This document shows, piece after piece, positions 44,748 to 53,445 of a stretch of 64,000 nt of DNA (positions within the stretch are counted from its first letter, which is position 1; every line of letters begins with the position of its first letter). The notes under the pieces were generated by a model. It searched no databases and was not told the origin of the DNA. It saw nothing but the letters and a program-made list of their open reading frames with translations. Source of the stretch: Adhaeribacter aerolatus (GTDB lineage Bacteria > Bacteroidota > Bacteroidia > Cytophagales > Hymenobacteraceae). A program made the position numbers and the translations under genes. The stretch is taken from positions 42,483 through 106,482 of the forward strand of contig NZ_BJYS01000012.1 in assembly GCF_007991635.1 (NCBI RefSeq). Reading direction: 5' to 3'.

Positions 44748-45287
44748 ATGGATTTCCCTATTCAATTTTCTTACACAATTCTGGACGCCGCCCGCATGCT
44801 GGAACGCATGGAAAAAGCAAAAGGACTAAACTCACAGTATGCTTCTTTATACCGAGGGCGGAGTAAGGAAGATCTAGGTGTTGTAGCGCCTTATCTCTTT
44901 ATTTATCAGGAAGGCACTTCCTTTGCCAATTGGCTGGCAGAGGAAGGTTGGGGGGACTTCTGGGGTATTTATTTTTATTCTACCGCACCTTCCAGCGAAT
45001 TGCACCTCCATTTCCGCAAGTTTTTGCTAGTGCAAACCGAAGAAGGAGAAGAACTTTACTTCCGGTTCTACGACCCACGGGTACTGCGAATATTTTTACC
45101 AACCTGCAATGAAGCACAGCTAAGAGAGTTTTTTGGTCCGGTAAGCTACTTTATGATGGAAGATGAAGACCCCACCCAAGCCATTATATTCTATCTAAAA
45201 GAGGGACAACTCGGCTCCTATACATTGCCCGTATCAAATGTAGAAACAATCACCAACAAAGACGAGGTTGCAGAAACTGAACAATAG
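44748..45287 (+). CDS. DUF4123 effector chaperone (Tap/TEC-like)
   Basis: The 179-aa protein from ATG 44748 carries the DUF4123 signature: LYRGRSKEDLGVVAPYLFIY, SFANWLAEEGWGDFWGIYFY, and YFRFYDPRVLRIFLPTCNEA followed by FFGPVSYFMMED. DUF4123 proteins load effectors onto VgrG or PAAR. A TTG 15 bases upstream is a weaker start. Its partner effector would normally be the adjacent gene, probably the 186-aa protein that follows at 45445. Confidence 0.85.
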   Translation: MDFPIQFSYTILDAARMLERMEKAKGLNSQYASLYRGRSKEDLGVVAPYLFIYQEGTSFANWLAEEGWGDFWGIYFYSTAPSSELHLHFRKFLLVQTEEGEELYFRFYDPRVLRIFLPTCNEAQLREFFGPVSYFMMEDEDPTQAIIFYLKEGQLGSYTLPVSNVETITNKDEVAETEQ

Positions 45288-45444
45288 TATTGCCTTACTT
45301 TTAACAGCTAAAAAGCAGGTGGCAATATCAGGCTTTTGAAAGTGGTACATTAATAAACTATTATCGGTTAAGTTTAAATCATTTTTCTTTTCACCTTTTC
45401 TTTTATTCAGAAGATATTTTCAATTTATAAAAAATTTAACGTTT

Positions 45445-46005
45445 ATGAATTTAATGCACCAATATAATGCCATAGCCAGAAAGCAGCTTAACATTGCCGA
45501 GGGAATTAACCTTTTAAAACAAGTGCAAACGGATTTAAACCGGACCATGCTAACGGCCAATGCCTGGGGCTTCACTGCCGTTATAGCCAATGCCTCTTTA
45601 ATTCCGCTTAACGTTATTATCAACGCTTTTGAAATTAAAAAAGCCAATTCTCTTTACCAGGCGCTGGTACGGCAGGTGTATGACACTTACAGCAAGAGCG
45701 GTACCCGCATAGACGGACACGCCAAAACAGCATTATCTATTCTGAAGAAAGTAGTGATAGAAGAGCTAAAGCACAAAGGCATGACTGATATGATTCCGGG
45801 GGTAAATATTATCGTGGGCCTCGCCGAAGATTCCCTGGCTTTTTATAAAGCAGCGGAGATGGTAGGTACCGGCAACCAGGAAATGAAAGCCATGGCCAGA
45901 AACCTGAACAACAAAATAGGGGCTTTAACCCGCGAGCTTACGCAACTGGGCATTAAAAGAGCGCAAATCCTGGAGCGCATGCAATACATTTCCCGCAATG
46001 CTTAG
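45445..46005 (+). CDS. Unknown alpha-helical protein after DUF4123, candidate effector
   Basis: The 186-aa protein lacks a signal peptide and is predicted to be almost entirely helical, with a hydrophobic hairpin at ~40-65 (FTAVIANASLIPLNVIINAF) and a second hydrophobic patch (MIPGVNIIVGLAEDSLAFY). It resembles membrane-inserting helical bundles but matches no family I recognise. Position directly after a DUF4123 chaperone gene makes it the leading effector candidate in the island. Confidence 0.5.
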   Translation: MNLMHQYNAIARKQLNIAEGINLLKQVQTDLNRTMLTANAWGFTAVIANASLIPLNVIINAFEIKKANSLYQALVRQVYDTYSKSGTRIDGHAKTALSILKKVVIEELKHKGMTDMIPGVNIIVGLAEDSLAFYKAAEMVGTGNQEMKAMARNLNNKIGALTRELTQLGIKRAQILERMQYISRNA

Positions 46006-46218
46006 CCTATTAGATTACCGTATAGATTATTTTTTAGTAGCTATTTATCAGTTAAGACAGAAAACAACTATAATAAAGCCCCATATATGGAGCCAAGACC
46101 TAAAATACTGAATTTTCAGTATTGCGTTTGTATCAAATACTTTATAAACTACCAACTAATTGGGAAAGGTTAGCAGCGTATAATTTTTCTGAAAAGAACT
46201 GATAATTAGTCATACAAC

Positions 46219-46387
46219 ATGAGGATTCAAGGAAATCAAAAAAGCATTACGGTTAAAAAGGGATGACCACCCATATTATAAAATAGTGAAGACAGTCATC
46301 ACTGAAAAAACGAACCTGACCGTACAGGAGGTTAAAACGGGGCAAACCCTGAAAAGCCTTAAGAGCAGGGTAAATAAAATAGAATAA
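46219..46387 (+). pseudogene. Small frameshifted gene upstream of the terminal unknown gene
   Basis: ATG 46219 opens MRIQGNQKSITVKKG and then stops (TGA). Shifting frame by one base in the AAAAAGGG run yields a continuous frame to TAA 46385-46387 (HPYYKIVKTVITEKTNLTVQ EVKTGQTLKSLKSRV). Together they make a coherent ~55-aa polypeptide, ending one base before the next ATG. A one-base insertion in a homopolymer (real mutation, programmed shift or sequencing error) fits best. Confidence 0.45.
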
Positions 46388-46388
46388 T

Positions 46389-46607
46389 ATGCCTTGGGGA
46401 AAAGTAACTATAACATATCCACCTACAGGATATACTCAGAATTACAAGAGATTCAATGTTAATAATCATATTCAGTGCCAGAACATGGTTGCTGATGCAG
46501 TTGCAGATTCGTTAGGACGAATTAATATTGCCGGAGCCGTTGTTAATAGGATTAATATTGGTCAGCAAATCGAAATGAATCCAGGTACAAACTACCGTGT
46601 AATTTAA
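46389..46607 (+). CDS. Small protein of unknown function, last gene of the T6SS operon
   Basis: The 72-aa protein (MPWGKVTITYPPTGYTQNYK ... INIGQQIEMNPGTNYRVI) is mostly beta/polar with no known motif. It starts one base after the frameshifted small gene and ends before an intrinsic terminator, supporting reality as a coding unit. Possible immunity or structural accessory; function unknown. Confidence 0.45.
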   Translation: MPWGKVTITYPPTGYTQNYKRFNVNNHIQCQNMVADAVADSLGRINIAGAVVNRINIGQQIEMNPGTNYRVI

Positions 46608-46636
46608 GAAAGTACAAACTGAAAACTCTTCTTTAG

Positions 46637-46661
46637 AAGCAGGTGGAGAACCTGCTTTTTT
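46637..46661 (+). terminator. Intrinsic terminator of the T6SS operon
   Basis: AAGCAGGT and ACCTGCTT (46637-46644, 46650-46657) form an 8-bp stem around a 5-nt loop, followed by a T-tract. It lies 30 bases after the last gene. The rest of the 46662-46979 gap contains only a small GCGCAC/GTGCGC hairpin (46869-46886) and no gene. Confidence 0.8.
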
Positions 46662-46979
46662 ATTTGCATTCTTTATCGGACTTATCAGATTCTTTGGGCT
46701 TGTTTACCTTTACTGCTAATTAGCAGAGCAGATGAGAATGGAGAGCTTGTATTACGAGTACATGCATAAAAAAAATATTATCCAAAATTGTTAGACATTG
46801 GCTAAATCACCACCTCTGTTCCGAAATAATTAAACATTATTCTGTATTTACGTGGAAAGATGGTGTAGGCGCACGGAAGAGTGCGCAAGAGTTTTATTTT
46901 GGTCCTAAAAAGAGCAATTAAAATAGCTCATTCATCTATGCCAACCGAAGTAGGCACCAGGCACTAAGGCCTATGTCCC

Positions 46980-48389
46980 TTAACCTACTACTTTCAAAGT
47001 TGTATCACCTAAAGTTATAATATCGTTAAACTGTAGTTCCTTAATCATACTTTGCAAAGGAGCCGAATTCACAAATGTACCGTTGGTGGAGTTGTTTATC
47101 TGCAAGGGCAATTTTAAAATACCATTCACCATTTGCACCGGTTGGCCATCCATAATAAACCACCTTTTGGTTTCGGTGTGGTAGACTAAGGTGGCATGGA
47201 AGCGGGAGATATAATTAGAAAAATGCTCGGCTATACCAATACTGTTGGCAAAGGGCTCTTCCGGGTTAAACCACCCCAGGGTAAGCACCTGAAGATTATC
47301 TTTATGCCACCTAACATCACTTTTAAGATAATCATTTAACCAATTGGCAAACACATTATATTGTATTTGCCAGTCGGGCTGATTAAATTCCACCAGGTTA
47401 TTCAGGTTATATAGCCTCCCAATTTCATCGCCGTTCATTACCCGCAAAACCATGGTATCGGATAAGCCCTCCTGGTTAGTTATAGAACCAGAATCATTTT
47501 TAGCTTTTAGCAACTCCAGGATTTCCTCGGCCTGCTGGTATCTATCCTCCGGGTTAAATTGCAGGCAACGTTCAATAATGGTGTTCCAGACTGGCTCCGG
47601 AGAATTATCAGTCAAAAGTTCTTTATTCCATTGACCTTTCCTTTTCTTTGCCTCATAGGCTTTAATATCGGCCTGAAAATCTTCGAAACTTCCGAAGGGG
47701 AACTCACCTTTGGTTATTGTTTCATACATTACCGCCCCAAAAGAATAAATATCATTGGTATTCCCCATTACTTTAAAGGCCCGGGCATAATCGAGTTGCT
47801 CAGGGGCTGAGTAAACCCCGGAAGCAAATACCTCTTTTACCTGACCTAAAATGTTACGCCGGGTCATGCGGCTCCGGATAGAAGCAGAAATCCCAAAATC
47901 GGCGAGTTTAGGATTTTCCACTGCATCAAACAGGACATTTTCCGGCTTTAAGTCCCGGTGAATAATACCCTCGCGGTGCATGTTCCGCAGGCCTTTCAGG
48001 ATACCAGTTGCTAATTGCTTCAACGCTGGCGCATCCCACTGCTCCCCTATTCTTTTACGCAGGCTCCCGTTAGGGCAGTAGTCCATTACAATAAAAGGGT
48101 TACCCTGGTATACGTCGTAATCATAGGGTTTAACAATGTTCTCACCCGGAATCAGGCGGGCATATTCGTACTCCTGCCGGAATCTTTTGGCATATTCAAT
48201 GCGTTCGTTAGGAGTAAACTTCCACATTTTGGTTAGTTTCAGCGCAAAGTCGCCGTCTTGGCCGTGTACCTGGTATACGTTGCCAAAGCCCCCCTGCCCT
48301 ATTTCCTTTTCTACAATATACTCCTGGTTGGCAGAAGTAACTACCGACATAGGACTTAGCTCTACGGCCTGCGGTGAAACAACCTCCAT
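46980..48389 (-). CDS. Ser/Thr protein kinase with C-terminal FHA domain
   Basis: The 469-aa protein has a complete kinase domain (about 25-300): GQGGFGNV loop (31-38), K51, HRDLKPEN (144-151), DFG at 164-166, APEQ and the later CLQFNPEDRYQQAEEI. No transmembrane helix is evident. The C-terminal ~110 residues form an FHA-like domain (SIGIAEHFSNYISRFHATL, then NNSTNGTFVN and FNDIITLGDTTLKVVG) with an unusual insertion between its halves. Kinase-FHA proteins often bind their own substrates. Second kinase of the island and last gene of the minus-strand operon; its start overlaps the upstream gene's stop by one base. Confidence 0.9.
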   Translation of the reverse strand: MEVVSPQAVELSPMSVVTSANQEYIVEKEIGQGGFGNVYQVHGQDGDFALKLTKMWKFTPNERIEYAKRFRQEYEYARLIPGENIVKPYDYDVYQGNPFIVMDYCPNGSLRKRIGEQWDAPALKQLATGILKGLRNMHREGIIHRDLKPENVLFDAVENPKLADFGISASIRSRMTRRNILGQVKEVFASGVYSAPEQLDYARAFKVMGNTNDIYSFGAVMYETITKGEFPFGSFEDFQADIKAYEAKKRKGQWNKELLTDNSPEPVWNTIIERCLQFNPEDRYQQAEEILELLKAKNDSGSITNQEGLSDTMVLRVMNGDEIGRLYNLNNLVEFNQPDWQIQYNVFANWLNDYLKSDVRWHKDNLQVLTLGWFNPEEPFANSIGIAEHFSNYISRFHATLVYHTETKRWFIMDGQPVQMVNGILKLPLQINNSTNGTFVNSAPLQSMIKELQFNDIITLGDTTLKVVG

Positions 48390-49024
48390 TATTCTAATTC
48401 TATTCTGAATATTCTGTTACCAATAAGTATATGGGCACCTGTTTCTACCGCCACTTTGCCGGTAACCTGAATAAATGTAGCATTGTTAGTGCTCAAATCG
48501 GTTACATGCCAGGTATCTTTTTCTTTTATAAACTGCACATGTTGCGCCGAAGAAATACTTTGGTCGCTGGGATGCAGGTTAGCCCGATTCAACACCACAT
48601 CTTCTCCTTCAAACTCCAGTACTTTATTGGTGGCCACATCTACTAAAGTTACTTTTGGGGTAGTTGTAACGGCACCATTTCCAAAGTAAATATTAGAAAA
48701 TTTCATGGTGCCATTTTGAACAACCTTTTCACCGGTTGATTTACAATTTGGGCAAGGCGTTTCTTTGGATACGGCATTTTTTAGCGGGTAATGCCCACAA
48801 TCCTCGCACTTAAACTTAGTTTCAGTATCTACATCCCAGGGGGTCTGTTGTGAAGCCACACCACGCATAGTAGGTATGCCTTCGGGCTGAGATGCCTGAC
48901 GGTTGCCCTGTGTCTGACTTGCCGCCACAACAGGAGCAGCAACGGGAGCCTTCAGGTTTGTACCACACTTTTCACACACTTTGCTGCCATTGGCATTCGT
49001 AAATCCACATGTATAACATCTCAT
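48389..49024 (-). CDS. Zinc-ribbon protein with degenerate FHA domain
   Basis: The 211-aa protein starts with a four-cysteine zinc ribbon (C3, C6, C17, C20), has a second ribbon (C73, C76, C91, C94), and ends in an FHA-like domain (~110-211; LHPSDQSISSAQHVQFIKEK, then DLSTNNATFIQ). The usual NGT of FHA loops is replaced by NAT, and SxxH is SSAQH, so phosphothreonine affinity may be altered. No signal peptide or membrane segment. Encoded between the kinase-FHA and PP2C genes, presumably an adaptor in the same signalling chain. Confidence 0.78.
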   Translation of the reverse strand: MRCYTCGFTNANGSKVCEKCGTNLKAPVAAPVVAASQTQGNRQASQPEGIPTMRGVASQQTPWDVDTETKFKCEDCGHYPLKNAVSKETPCPNCKSTGEKVVQNGTMKFSNIYFGNGAVTTTPKVTLVDVATNKVLEFEGEDVVLNRANLHPSDQSISSAQHVQFIKEKDTWHVTDLSTNNATFIQVTGKVAVETGAHILIGNRIFRIELE

Positions 49025-49073
49025 ATATTTTAACTTATTTATTCGTTTACTATTAATTGTATTTATATTAATC

Positions 49074-50438
49074 TTATTGTGATTTGGTAGTGTCTTTCTT
49101 AGCCTCCGACGGAACAGGATTATTATTTTTCCCTGAAGTATCTGCAGTTAGTTTTTTATCCTTTTCTAATTTTTCAGGAGAAGACTTTTCAGTCGAATCT
49201 TTTTGATCAACTTTTGGAGGGGTAATTGGAGTAGATTTCTTTTCTGCGACAGAATCAATGCGACTCTTGTTTTCAATCTCCAGCTTATTGGGAGAAATTT
49301 TATCTTTAATATTTTTTTGTGGGGAAGTAACTGGTGGCTTTACGGTGGGTGCTACTACATCATTGTTTTCCTCTGGTTTAGCAGCAGTAGCTGTCTCAGC
49401 TACAGGCATAGTTAAACTATCCTGTTTTGCTTCTGCAGCAACTATAACAGGAGCATTCGAAAGTGGTTGTTTGGCAATTGGCTCATTAGACGACTTTTTT
49501 GGAATGTAACCAGCTACTACATAGCCAAGAACACATACAAGTAAAAAACTTAAAACTGCAATTACCCTGTTTTTACTCCGGATAAAGTTTCTTAATTCCT
49601 GGGTAGTAGTCCGGGCAGGTATAGCAACCTGTTTAGCAGTTGCTTCGTGTACATCAAAAAGGATAACGGTAATATTATCATGGCCACCTGCAGCATTAGC
49701 TTCTGCAATAAGTCTCTTACTGGCTTCAACAGTATCTTCTTCCTGGGTAAGAACGGCTTCTATCTCCTCATCATCCAGCATACTGTTAAGGCCATCACTA
49801 CATAGTAAAAACCTGTCGCCTTCCTGCATATCTATTATTTTAGTTTCTGTTTTAGGGGGGGTAGTGGGGTCACCAAGGCTCTGCGTAATGATATTGCTTT
49901 CTGGGTGCAGACGTGCTTCTTTCGGAGTAATCTTACCTTGTTTCACCAGCTCCCAGACATAGGAATGATCATCGGTTAAAGGCTTTAGAGGAATTCCTTT
50001 TTTATGAATATACAAACGGCTATCACCACACCAGGCTATATATGCTTTATCCGGGATTGTCCAAAGTAAAACAATGGTTGTACCCATTCCGGCTGTTTCC
50101 AGGTTGTCTACCTGGTGTGCTACTATAGCTTCGTGGGCAGCCTGGATCACCTTCTTTAAGAAGCTAACCTTTTCCTTATCGGTACCAGGTACTTCTGTGA
50201 GCTGATTAAATTGCTCCTGTACCACTTTCTGAGCTATGTCAGAAGCAACTTCACCAGCATTAGCCCCTCCCATACCATCGGCTACCAGCATTACAGCACC
50301 TTGTTCTGATAATGTAATCTTTTCCTGCGGCTTAAATCCCCAATTTTTATTGGCAAGATCTTTACAGACGGCAAAGTTATCTTCGTTTTGACCATAACGC
50401 TGCCCGTTATCTGTAGTTGCAAAAATTTCAATTATCAT
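49074..50438 (-). CDS. PP2C-family Ser/Thr phosphatase with transmembrane tail
   Basis: I start at ATG 50436-50438 (MIIEIFATTDNGQRYGQNED), since PP2C domains usually begin just there; a start 12 codons upstream is possible. Catalytic metal-binding motifs are intact: NGQRYGQNEDNF, VADGMGGANAGEVAS, CGDSRLYI, LLCSDGLNSML and GGHDNITVI. A transmembrane helix near residues 290-310 is followed by a Pro/Lys/Ser/Thr-rich tail, probably periplasmic. As with PppA in T6SS threonine-phosphorylation pathways, it should reverse the island kinases. Confidence 0.92.
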   Translation of the reverse strand: MIIEIFATTDNGQRYGQNEDNFAVCKDLANKNWGFKPQEKITLSEQGAVMLVADGMGGANAGEVASDIAQKVVQEQFNQLTEVPGTDKEKVSFLKKVIQAAHEAIVAHQVDNLETAGMGTTIVLLWTIPDKAYIAWCGDSRLYIHKKGIPLKPLTDDHSYVWELVKQGKITPKEARLHPESNIITQSLGDPTTPPKTETKIIDMQEGDRFLLCSDGLNSMLDDEEIEAVLTQEEDTVEASKRLIAEANAAGGHDNITVILFDVHEATAKQVAIPARTTTQELRNFIRSKNRVIAVLSFLLVCVLGYVVAGYIPKKSSNEPIAKQPLSNAPVIVAAEAKQDSLTMPVAETATAAKPEENNDVVAPTVKPPVTSPQKNIKDKISPNKLEIENKSRIDSVAEKKSTPITPPKVDQKDSTEKSSPEKLEKDKKLTADTSGKNNNPVPSEAKKDTTKSQ

Positions 50439-50544
50439 AATAATGTTTTCAAGGGGTTTAACAGGAAAAAACAACTTACTATTAGGATTATAATGCCTGC
50501 ATAAAGTAGGAGCGTATTTCTTCCAGCTGTTTCAGCATCAGTTG

Positions 50545-52065
50545 CTAATTTTTTAAATTTGCTAGTGGCGTAATTATATTAACCTCTGTGGGATCAGTTT
50601 CATCTGCCTTCTTGCCAGATACAATTGCCACAGCAAAAGGCTTGTTATCTTTTATATAAAATAATGGACCTCCTGTATTACCCACATCCAAGCCATTATC
50701 TTTTAATTGTATATAATTTCTTTTTTCATTGTTACTACTTGCAATAGTTACTTTATTAAAATAGGGATCCAATCCTGCTAGCTGCAAGGTTAATGAACTG
50801 CCATAGGCATATCCCAACGAAAACAGCTCTGTTCCCTCCTTTAAACTAGAGGTCAAAGTTTTGTCGTAGATTATGCCTTGCGTATTTTTTGTTTTAAGGT
50901 AAGCCCAGTCGTTTCCGGTTAAGGGATCAAATATCTTTATACTACCCTTAATTCCATTATAGGTGTATTGTTCATAATTATCTCTACTAGCATCAAACTT
51001 TAGGTCATGGTTAGTAAAATAGAGAATTACCTTTTCATCAGGGGACACGGCCTGAAAGAAATAAGTAACTTTACCGCCACTATTTGCTATAAAATTAAGT
51101 TCCGAAGATTCTGACGCATGAATATCTATACACTGACGGGCAGTTACAAATAGGCCATCATTCAGCAGAAAACCACTGCAAACAGTTTCATTCGGGCTGT
51201 CTTCATATAATATTTTACCGTTCCACTCTACCAAAATCTTTTTTAAGTACACAGCAAGCACATGCTGTCTCATACCAGTAACAATAAGTTCCGCTTGGGG
51301 TAAAACAGTTTTTGTTTCCGGAGTGGTGGCTGCTACTTCATGGACAGGATTTTTATTAAAAGAATTATTTTTGTTAGCGGTTTTTCTTACTTTTTCCTGT
51401 GCTGCAATGGCTTTTCCGAGTTCATCTTTTTTAGCCAATAATTCCGCTTCCAGGCTTTGATTTACCGCATTTAATTTAGCCAGTGATTCTGCGTGCTGTT
51501 GGTTTGAAGCTTCTATTTTATTAAGAGTATTTTTATTTTCCTCTCTCATTTTGTAAATAAAAAAGGCACCAGCAATTAAGCCAAGTAATACCAGTATACT
51601 TACAATTATTAAAGCTCTTTTATAAGGCCTTATTGCTTGCCTCATAACAAGGTTCATACGTTTTGTAAATGCCATTTTGGTAGTACCCATCTGCGCTTCA
51701 TTGTACCGTAGTTTTGGCCCTTCTAAAGAAAGCTGAATTTCATCGCCACTGTTTAAAAAATATTGGTTTATAACGGGTCGGCCATTAACCAAAGTTTGGT
51801 TAGTCTTGGACAGGTTTTTTAAAATTGTTTCTTTTCCTCTCCTCTCCAGAGCTGCATGTTTACGGCTAACGGTTGGCATTTCATCCCCAAAACTTATTAA
51901 ACAGTTTTCTCTTCCCAATTCTATATAAGGCACAATTACTGTTTCAAAGCTTCCTTTTGGATACTTTGGTGTTGGAGTCAAAAACTCTAAAGTGTAAGCA
52001 GGCACATTAGATCCTCCCATGACTTTAAAACTTGTAGCAAATGCCTGTGTTGCTCTGGAAGCCAT
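50545..52065 (-). CDS. FHA-TM-pseudo-trypsin protein
   Basis: The 506-aa protein has an N-terminal FHA domain (~20-125: LGREN, TVSRKHAAL, NLSKTNQTLVNG), one transmembrane helix (151-171), a coiled coil (~172-228) and a trypsin-like (S1C/DegS-fold) domain (~255-506). The domain keeps the Asp of the triad (D386 in DWAYLK), but the histidine site reads VTARQC (Q311) where TAaHC is expected and the serine site reads GNTGGPL (T464) where GxSGGPL is expected. Peptidase activity is therefore unlikely; it may sense periplasmic ligands. First gene of the phospho-signalling operon. Confidence 0.85.
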   Translation of the reverse strand: MASRATQAFATSFKVMGGSNVPAYTLEFLTPTPKYPKGSFETVIVPYIELGRENCLISFGDEMPTVSRKHAALERRGKETILKNLSKTNQTLVNGRPVINQYFLNSGDEIQLSLEGPKLRYNEAQMGTTKMAFTKRMNLVMRQAIRPYKRALIIVSILVLLGLIAGAFFIYKMREENKNTLNKIEASNQQHAESLAKLNAVNQSLEAELLAKKDELGKAIAAQEKVRKTANKNNSFNKNPVHEVAATTPETKTVLPQAELIVTGMRQHVLAVYLKKILVEWNGKILYEDSPNETVCSGFLLNDGLFVTARQCIDIHASESSELNFIANSGGKVTYFFQAVSPDEKVILYFTNHDLKFDASRDNYEQYTYNGIKGSIKIFDPLTGNDWAYLKTKNTQGIIYDKTLTSSLKEGTELFSLGYAYGSSLTLQLAGLDPYFNKVTIASSNNEKRNYIQLKDNGLDVGNTGGPLFYIKDNKPFAVAIVSGKKADETDPTEVNIITPLANLKN

Positions 52066-52209
52066 TAGTTTATTGAATTATCTGATAAATAGGTGCTAAT
52101 TTTATATCAGGAAGCCTTCGTATATTCTTTTCTACTGCTTATATAAATCAAGCAATTAATCAATGAAATAATGAAATATAAATCTACGGTGTTTAAATAT
52201 TAAAAAACA

Positions 52210-52225
52210 TACCTAGTAGTAGGTA
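52210..52225. promoter_or_regulatory. Palindromic operator, copy 3
   Basis: TACCTAGTAGTAGGTA lies 145 bases upstream of the FHA-pseudo-trypsin start, and has the same TACCTA/TAGGTA arms and 16-bp length as the two copies at 25.4-25.5 kb. It suggests common regulation of both operons. Confidence 0.55.
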
Positions 52226-52699
52226 TTTTTACTTTAATGAAAAACTCGTTTTGCGTTTCGAAATAGCGTTTTCATTCCCCTCTTTCCATGTTTTTTCATA
52301 GGAAAGTAGTTCTTAAAGGATTAAAGTAAAGTAGGTAGAAACACCAAAATGGCTACTACTATTCCAATTTTCGAAAACGCTAAAAAGGTTAATAGTATAA
52401 ATAAAAGCCATTAGGATTATTTTACAGGATTGTAAAGTGATCCTTATAATATAGGAGTTACGCAAAGCTATGGATGAACTCTCTTTTTACTTGGAGGAAT
52501 AACCTTCTTTGCAGAACATATACATCTCCAATTATTTTGTCTTGGCCCATGTATGTTATTCGCGAAAATTCCCCAGCACTCAGAAGATTTGATTCTGGAA
52601 GGACTAAGTCTGACGGACGAAAAATTGTTGCGTGTGACACTGCTGCTTGATGGTACAGAAGCACGCTGCTAGTGCCATTGCTTCACCATTTTAAATTTC
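52226..52699. other. Degenerate intergenic stretch, no gene seen
   Basis: The first part is upstream of the operator, the later part runs into the decayed transposase; a 68-codon minus frame at 52458-52664 likely belongs to the decayed element's 3' end rather than to a separate gene. Confidence 0.35.
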
Positions 52700-53416
52700 T
52701 CTCTTTAATCTGTCTGCACTTCACCTGCTCAGGCAGGTACATGGCATAGAATCTCACGCGTCGATCTGGGTTCACTGACTTGCAACACTTTCACAAAGTT
52801 AAAGCACTTCAGGTGAGTCAATAATTCTTGCTACGACATGCGCTTTATGTTTCCTGCCTGCTCATAACTGCTAGGCTTAGTAGAGACGATGCGGTTTGCT
52901 TCCAGGCCCCAACCTACTTCCTGGTTTAACAGCAACTTCAGGTTATCTACCGAATCTTACCAACTGTCAACACTCACCCAATTCGGGTACAGTCCCTACT
53001 GCCAGCACACTTGGACTATCTGTTGGGAATAATTAAGTTTACTCTTTCCTTTCTAATGGCGTTAATTCAGAAAGTTAACCGGAAAACCTAGTCCTGTAGG
53101 GGGCCGTGTAAAACAAAATAATCAGGTTTTTGCCTTTTATTACCTAATGGTGCCTGCCCAGCTAAAATAGCACCTCCAATCCTGTAGTGTCTAAGTTGGT
53201 GAAAGGTTTGTCCAGCATCGAATCATCTACCGAAAGAACACCTCCTGTTAAACACAGCCTTTAGTTTATTGCTTGGAATAGTTCTTCGCCCGTGAAGTGA
53301 CTGCTCAAAGGAAGTGTTTTATCTCATCGTGAGATATTTCAAGTACTTCGCTGGACTTTACGCAGCTAACTTTGCGTGGTTCAATCAGCAGATAGGATAT
53401 ATTGGGCAGATTTCAT
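52700..53416 (-). pseudogene. Decayed DDE transposase (IS4/IS701-like)
   Basis: Minus-strand frames, broken by many stops and shifts, recover transposase landmarks in order: an N-terminal MKSAQYILSAD, EISHDEIKHFL, the first catalytic Asp region VDDSMLDKPF, then YPNWVSVDSW followed by NLKLLLNQEVGWGLEANRIV. These correspond to the DDT/DSWY and K-x-NR regions of IS4/IS701-like elements. Terminal repeats were not found. Relic only. Confidence 0.65.
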
Positions 53417-53445
53417 GATGTTTATTCATATGTTGCTTCCTTTTA

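Noticed and set aside
52458..52664. 68-codon minus-strand frame
   Set aside because: Probably a fragment of the decayed transposase or its flank; no start context.
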